Positions 60,670 through 64,000 of a stretch of 64,000 nt of DNA are shown in pieces. The position numbers and the translations under genes were made by a program. The stretch spans positions 1 to 64,000 of the forward strand of contig JAVBMV010000005.1 of the NCBI GenBank assembly GCA_031552145.1. Direction: 5' to 3'. Numbering within the stretch: the first letter of the stretch is position 1; each line of letters opens with the position of its first letter. The notes beneath the pieces are model-generated. The model saw nothing but the letters and a program-made list of their open reading frames with translations. It was not told the origin of the DNA and did not search any database. This DNA is from JAVBMV01 sp031552145. Its GTDB lineage: Bacteria; Myxococcota; Myxococcia; Myxococcales; UBA5297.

Positions 60670-63321
60670 CTACTCGCCGAGGCAGCAGAGCGCGCTCTCG
60701 GGCCCCAGCGCCGCCAAAGTAAGCCGCTCGGGCGAGAAGAGCTCGCGCGCCACGCGCTTGATCGAGGCGCCGGTCACCTCCGCCAGATGCGCTTCGTAGT
60801 CCAGGTAGTTGGCGGGACCGAGACCGTAGAGGGAGTCGTAGGCGATCAGCGCGGCGCGCGCGCTCTTCTTTTGCAGCCCGATGGCGTGCGTGCCTAGCAG
60901 GTAGCGGCGCGCGCGCTCCAGCTCCTCCTGGCCGAGCTCTTCGCGCGTCACGCGCTCCAGCTGCTCCTCGATACCCGCGATCGCCTCCTGAAGCTTCTCT
61001 GGACTGGTGCCGATGTAGACGCCGACATAGCCGGGATCGATCCCCTCGACCGAGAAGGCGCTGACGCTGTAGGCGAGGGAGCGGCGATCGCGAAGCTCGA
61101 AGAAAAGGCGACCGCCCTGCCCCGAGAGGACACTCGTTAGGAGGTCCAACGAGTAGCGCTCCGGGGAGCGGAGGGTGAGGCCGGGGAAGCCCATCACCAG
61201 GTGGACCTGGGCCTTCTCGAGGGAACGCTTGCCCACGCGGCGCTGGCGCTGGGGTGGCTCCTGTTCGACCGCGGGCACTGCCGCTCTGGCGCCAGGGACG
61301 CCGCCGAAGAGCCTCTCGGCGCGCGCGAAGGCTGCGTCGGGCTCGACCTTTCCCACGATAGTGAGCGTGAGCTCCGATGGATCCTGATAGGTGCTCTGCA
61401 GCGCGCGGATCTTCGCCGCGTCGAGCGCGGCGACCGAGGCGCGACTCCCGAGAGGGTCGAGTCGATAGGGATGACGGGTGAAGAGCGTTCGCGAGAAGAG
61501 ATCGAAGGTGGCGCTGGCCGGGTTGTCATCGCGAGCGTGAAGCTCCTGCAGCAGGAGCTCGCGCTCCCGGCCTAGATCCTCGTCGGCGAGGGAGGGCGTG
61601 AGCAGGCACTCGGCAAAGAGCTCCATGGCCCTATCGAAGTGAAGGGCGCGGAACTCCCCGTGAAGGCCGAGCGAATTGCGCCCCGCGGAGCCGCCCAGGG
61701 AGCCGGCCATCGCGTCGACCTCCTTCGCGAGCGCGGCAGCCGAAAGGCTTGAGGTCGCGCGAGTCATCAGCCGGCTGAGCAGATAGTTGATGCCGTTGTT
61801 CTCGTCGGTCTCGTTGCGCAGCCCTCCCGGATAGGCCGCGCGCACCGCGAAGAGCGGCAACCCCTCCTCGCGCTTCACCAACACGGTAACGCCATTGGAG
61901 AGGCGCGCCGATTCGATCTCTCCCCGGCCCATCGACCGCGCCGCGCGCGAGGGCGCGGCGGCTGGGATGGGGCGCTCTTCCGCGCGCTGGGGTGCTCCGC
62001 TCACGGGCGCCTCCGCGCTCGCGCTGCCCGCCTCGAAGCCGGACTTGAGCGCCTGAAGCAGCGCCGCGTCGCTCTGGGAAATTTCGAGCGGCAGCAGCGC
62101 CGCGAGGGTGAGGTTCTCGAGCGTCAGATAGCGCTTCGCCGCCCGCGCGAGTTGCTCGGTGGTCGCCGCGGCGACTGCCGCGAGATAGCGCTCGAGCTGC
62201 TCGACTCCTCCCGCCGAGCTCTCGTAGAAGCCGAGCTGCCTCGCGACGCCTTGCACTGTCTCGCGGGCGTGGAGTTGGTCCGCCTCGACGAGCGCCTTCG
62301 CCGTCGCGAGCTCCTCTTCGGCGACGCCCTTGGAGACCAGTCGCGCCAGCTCGAAGCCGAGCGCCTCGAGCGCTTGCGCGGTCTGCTCCGCCGTCGCCGT
62401 GGCGCCCGTGACGAAGAGGCCCGGATCCTTGGGGGTATAGGCGTAGGCGTAGCTCTCGCTGGCCACCTCGCGCGAGAGCTCGAGCCCCAAGCGTAGGCGG
62501 GCGCCCTCACCCTGGCCGAGGACGATGGCGAGCAGGTCTAGCGCGGGAAGCTCGGGGGAGGAGATGGCGGGGATGTGGAAGGCGACCGTGAGGTGCGCCT
62601 CCTTTACTTCCTCTCGCTTGAGCGCCATTCGCGGCTCGAACTGGCGAGGCTCGACCTCGCGCGCCGACGGAGGCCTCATGGCGGGGTCGCGTTGGGGGCG
62701 CCAGCGCTCGCCGAAGAGCCTCTCGACGCGCGCGAGGGCGTCGGCCATCTGGAAGTCGCCCACGATGCTCAGGACCGTCTGCTCGGGGCGGTAGTGCTCG
62801 CGGAAAAAGGAGAGCATCCGCGCGCGATCGAAAGAACGCACCGATTCGGGGGAGCCGATCACCTGAAGGCGGTAGGGATGGCGGCGATAGGCGGTCTCGA
62901 AGAGCGCGCGCGAGAGGCGCCTCGCCGGGATATCCTCCGAGCGCCTGATCTCCTCGACGACGACCTCGATCTCTCGCTCCAGTTCCGCGGGATCGAAGGA
63001 GGGGTTCTGGATCGCGTCGGCCAGGATATCGAGCCCATCCTCGAAGAAGGAGGAGGCGAGGACCACGTGGTAGACGGTCTGGTCGAAGCTGGTCCAGGCG
63101 TTGATCTCGCCGCCCCGCGCCTCGACTTGTTTGGCGATTTCGCCCAGCCCCCTGCGCGCCGTTCCCTTGAAGAGCATGTGCTCATGCAGATGGGCGAGTC
63201 CGGCTTCGTCGCTCCTCTCGTCGGCGCTTCCGGCCTCGACCCAAACCTGGATGGCGACGACGGGGGCGTGGTGTTGCTCTTCGAGGATGACGGTCAGTCC
63301 GTTGCCGAGAGTGTGTCGCAC
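60670..63321 (-). CDS. M16 family zinc metallopeptidase (two fused insulinase-like halves)
   Basis: The roughly 883-residue protein has an N-terminal active domain with the inverted zinc motif HxxEH (HLHEHMLFKGTA) and a downstream Glu in EREIEVVVEEIRR. Its second half begins SARLSNGVTVLVKREEGLP and lacks the HxxEH, as in pitrilysin/PqqL-like two-domain enzymes. It likely degrades peptides. No convincing signal peptide is present with GTG 63321, which has GAGG 5 bases upstream; the frame stays open to a TTG at 63477, so the start is uncertain. It precedes the acyltransferase gene by 121 bases. Confidence 0.9.
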   Translation of the reverse strand: MRHTLGNGLTVILEEQHHAPVVAIQVWVEAGSADERSDEAGLAHLHEHMLFKGTARRGLGEIAKQVEARGGEINAWTSFDQTVYHVVLASSFFEDGLDILADAIQNPSFDPAELEREIEVVVEEIRRSEDIPARRLSRALFETAYRRHPYRLQVIGSPESVRSFDRARMLSFFREHYRPEQTVLSIVGDFQMADALARVERLFGERWRPQRDPAMRPPSAREVEPRQFEPRMALKREEVKEAHLTVAFHIPAISSPELPALDLLAIVLGQGEGARLRLGLELSREVASESYAYAYTPKDPGLFVTGATATAEQTAQALEALGFELARLVSKGVAEEELATAKALVEADQLHARETVQGVARQLGFYESSAGGVEQLERYLAAVAAATTEQLARAAKRYLTLENLTLAALLPLEISQSDAALLQALKSGFEAGSASAEAPVSGAPQRAEERPIPAAAPSRAARSMGRGEIESARLSNGVTVLVKREEGLPLFAVRAAYPGGLRNETDENNGINYLLSRLMTRATSSLSAAALAKEVDAMAGSLGGSAGRNSLGLHGEFRALHFDRAMELFAECLLTPSLADEDLGRERELLLQELHARDDNPASATFDLFSRTLFTRHPYRLDPLGSRASVAALDAAKIRALQSTYQDPSELTLTIVGKVEPDAAFARAERLFGGVPGARAAVPAVEQEPPQRQRRVGKRSLEKAQVHLVMGFPGLTLRSPERYSLDLLTSVLSGQGGRLFFELRDRRSLAYSVSAFSVEGIDPGYVGVYIGTSPEKLQEAIAGIEEQLERVTREELGQEELERARRYLLGTHAIGLQKKSARAALIAYDSLYGLGPANYLDYEAHLAEVTGASIKRVARELFSPERLTLAALGPESALCCLGE

Positions 63322-63497
63322 GCGGGCCTCATTTCGGAGGGCGCATCGTCTTGCGGCCGAGCGCCGCGGGGGGTTCCGTACGATGCGAAGGGGGCGGCGA
63401 CCCTGCCAGCTGCAGATGGGGGGGTCAAGGCGACCCGAGGCGCGCGCCGTGTTTAGCTTCGACCCGCTCGCAGCCAAGGCGCTGCGGGGAGGGGTGA

Positions 63498-63740
63498 ATG
63501 GCCGTCGAGGAGGGGATTCAGGTGAAGCGGCAGGGACAGGAGGAGGACGAGTACGAGCGCCTCGAGCAATATGAGCGCCTCGCTGACCTCTTCGATGAGC
63601 AGCCCTCCGAGGATCGTGACGAGGAAGAGGAGGATGAAGAGGAGGAGCGCGCCCGCGCCGATGAGGAAGACGAGGAGGACGAGCTGCTCGATGACGACGA
63701 AGAGCTGGAGGAAGAAGAATATGGCGACGAGGTGGGGTGA
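63498..63740 (+). CDS. highly acidic small protein
   Basis: The 80-residue protein has over half Asp/Glu, concentrated in residues 35-80 (EDRDEEEEDEEEERARADEE core), with a more normal N-terminus (MAVEEGIQVKRQGQ). A strong purine-rich site (GGGGAGGGG) precedes the ATG. It is divergent from the M16 gene. It might bind basic proteins or metal, but the function is unknown, and low-complexity frames can be spurious in GC-rich DNA. Confidence 0.55.
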   Translation: MAVEEGIQVKRQGQEEDEYERLEQYERLADLFDEQPSEDRDEEEEDEEEERARADEEDEEDELLDDDEELEEEEYGDEVG

Positions 63741-63751
63741 GCGCAAAGCGC

Positions 63752-63786
63752 GCGGGCGCCGCACCCGGTGAGGTGACGGCGCCCGC
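63752..63786. terminator. hairpin between convergent genes
   Basis: GCGGGCGCCG (63752-63761) pairs perfectly with CGGCGCCCGC (63777-63786) over a 15-base loop. No T run follows. It sits between the acidic-protein gene and the yceI-like gene. Confidence 0.5.
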
Positions 63787-63807
63787 AAGGCACGAAGAGC
63801 TCGCTCG

Positions 63808-64000
63808 TTACTTTCGCTGAGCGGGCTTGGCCTGCCCTTCGGTTGGAGACTCGGCGACGGCCTTCTCGGGGGGCTGCATCGTCAGCTCTACCTCGATGGT
63901 GAAGGTGACCTCGTCTCCGACGAGGACGCCGCCGCCATCGAGCGCCTTGTTCCAGACCATCCCGAATTCTTTTCGGTTGAGCTTACCGGTGGCCGTGGCG
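63808..64000 (-). CDS. YceI-like family protein, C-terminal part (5' end outside window)
   Basis: The last 63 residues read TGKLNRKEFGMVWNKALD, then GGGVLVGDEVTFTIEVELTM, the conserved end of the YceI lipocalin-like fold that binds isoprenoids in the periplasm. A polar tail (PPEKAVAESPTEGQAKPAQRK, positions 63811-63873) follows, longer than usual. The start lies beyond the window end, so signal peptide and full length cannot be checked. Confidence 0.85.
   Translation of the reverse strand, partial: ATATGKLNRKEFGMVWNKALDGGGVLVGDEVTFTIEVELTMQPPEKAVAESPTEGQAKPAQRK

Overview
The window is GC-rich (codons mostly end in G or C), densely coded, and has short gaps and frequent divergent or convergent pairs. 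Housekeeping genes (lon, rho, rsmE, queG, ssrA, maf) sit beside very long modular lipoproteins, a kelch protein with a MYXO-CTERM-like tail, VIT/vWA, FHA and TPR proteins, and a wax-ester synthase. This points to a delta-proteobacterial lineage (Myxococcota or Bradymonadales-like). That placement is an inference from gene content; no rRNA is present to settle it.

Layout. 1-3.7 kb is accessory DNA: the C-terminal part of an RHS/YD-repeat polymorphic toxin, its overlapping candidate immunity gene, a 47-bp tandem repeat and a 5'-truncated DDE transposase. 3.7-5.9 kb has a pirin and a membrane-anchored metallophosphoesterase. 6.1-11.5 kb is a complete ABC-2 efflux operon (two permeases, two ATPases, one HlyD-type lipoprotein) divergent from a TetR regulator, with an operator visible between them; it matches the E. 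coli cecR-ybhGFSR arrangement. 11.7-17.5 kb holds an ABC-F ATPase, a VIT/vWA protein and a YidE-type transporter. 17.6-30.8 kb is filled by two tandem paralogous lipoproteins of about 2,190 residues, each with three Cys-rich units followed by about 13 beta-rich modules. 30.9-34.8 kb has the kelch protein and a gamma-glutamyltransferase. 34.8-36.7 kb is a second accessory patch: a GNAT pseudogene broken by a 10-bp duplication, and a YhcG/DUF1016 nuclease. 36.7-44 kb holds a methyltransferase, tmRNA, small secreted proteins, a TPR protein, an encapsulated-ferritin-like protein with no shell gene nearby, an alcohol dehydrogenase, a soluble histidine kinase and an Rsm22-like methyltransferase. 45-53.8 kb has an FHA protein with a degenerate GGDEF domain, a coiled-coil membrane protein, a Cas4/RecB-type nuclease, rsmE, an SDR, maf, lon, a phasin-like protein and a phosphoribosyltransferase. 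54-64 kb has an AAA ATPase-nuclease, queG overlapping a cobalamin adenosyltransferase gene, rho, tRNA-Ala, a WS/DGAT acyltransferase, an M16 peptidase, an acidic mini-protein and the 3' end of a yceI-like gene.

The most interesting items are the tandem giant modular lipoproteins; the orphan EncFtn with a cargo-tag-like tail; the perfect inverted repeat carrying two outward -35 boxes between rho and tRNA-Ala; the operator-promoter overlap of the efflux operon; and two lesions readable at base level (the 10-bp duplication in the GNAT gene and the 47-bp repeat that supplies the immunity gene's stop codon).
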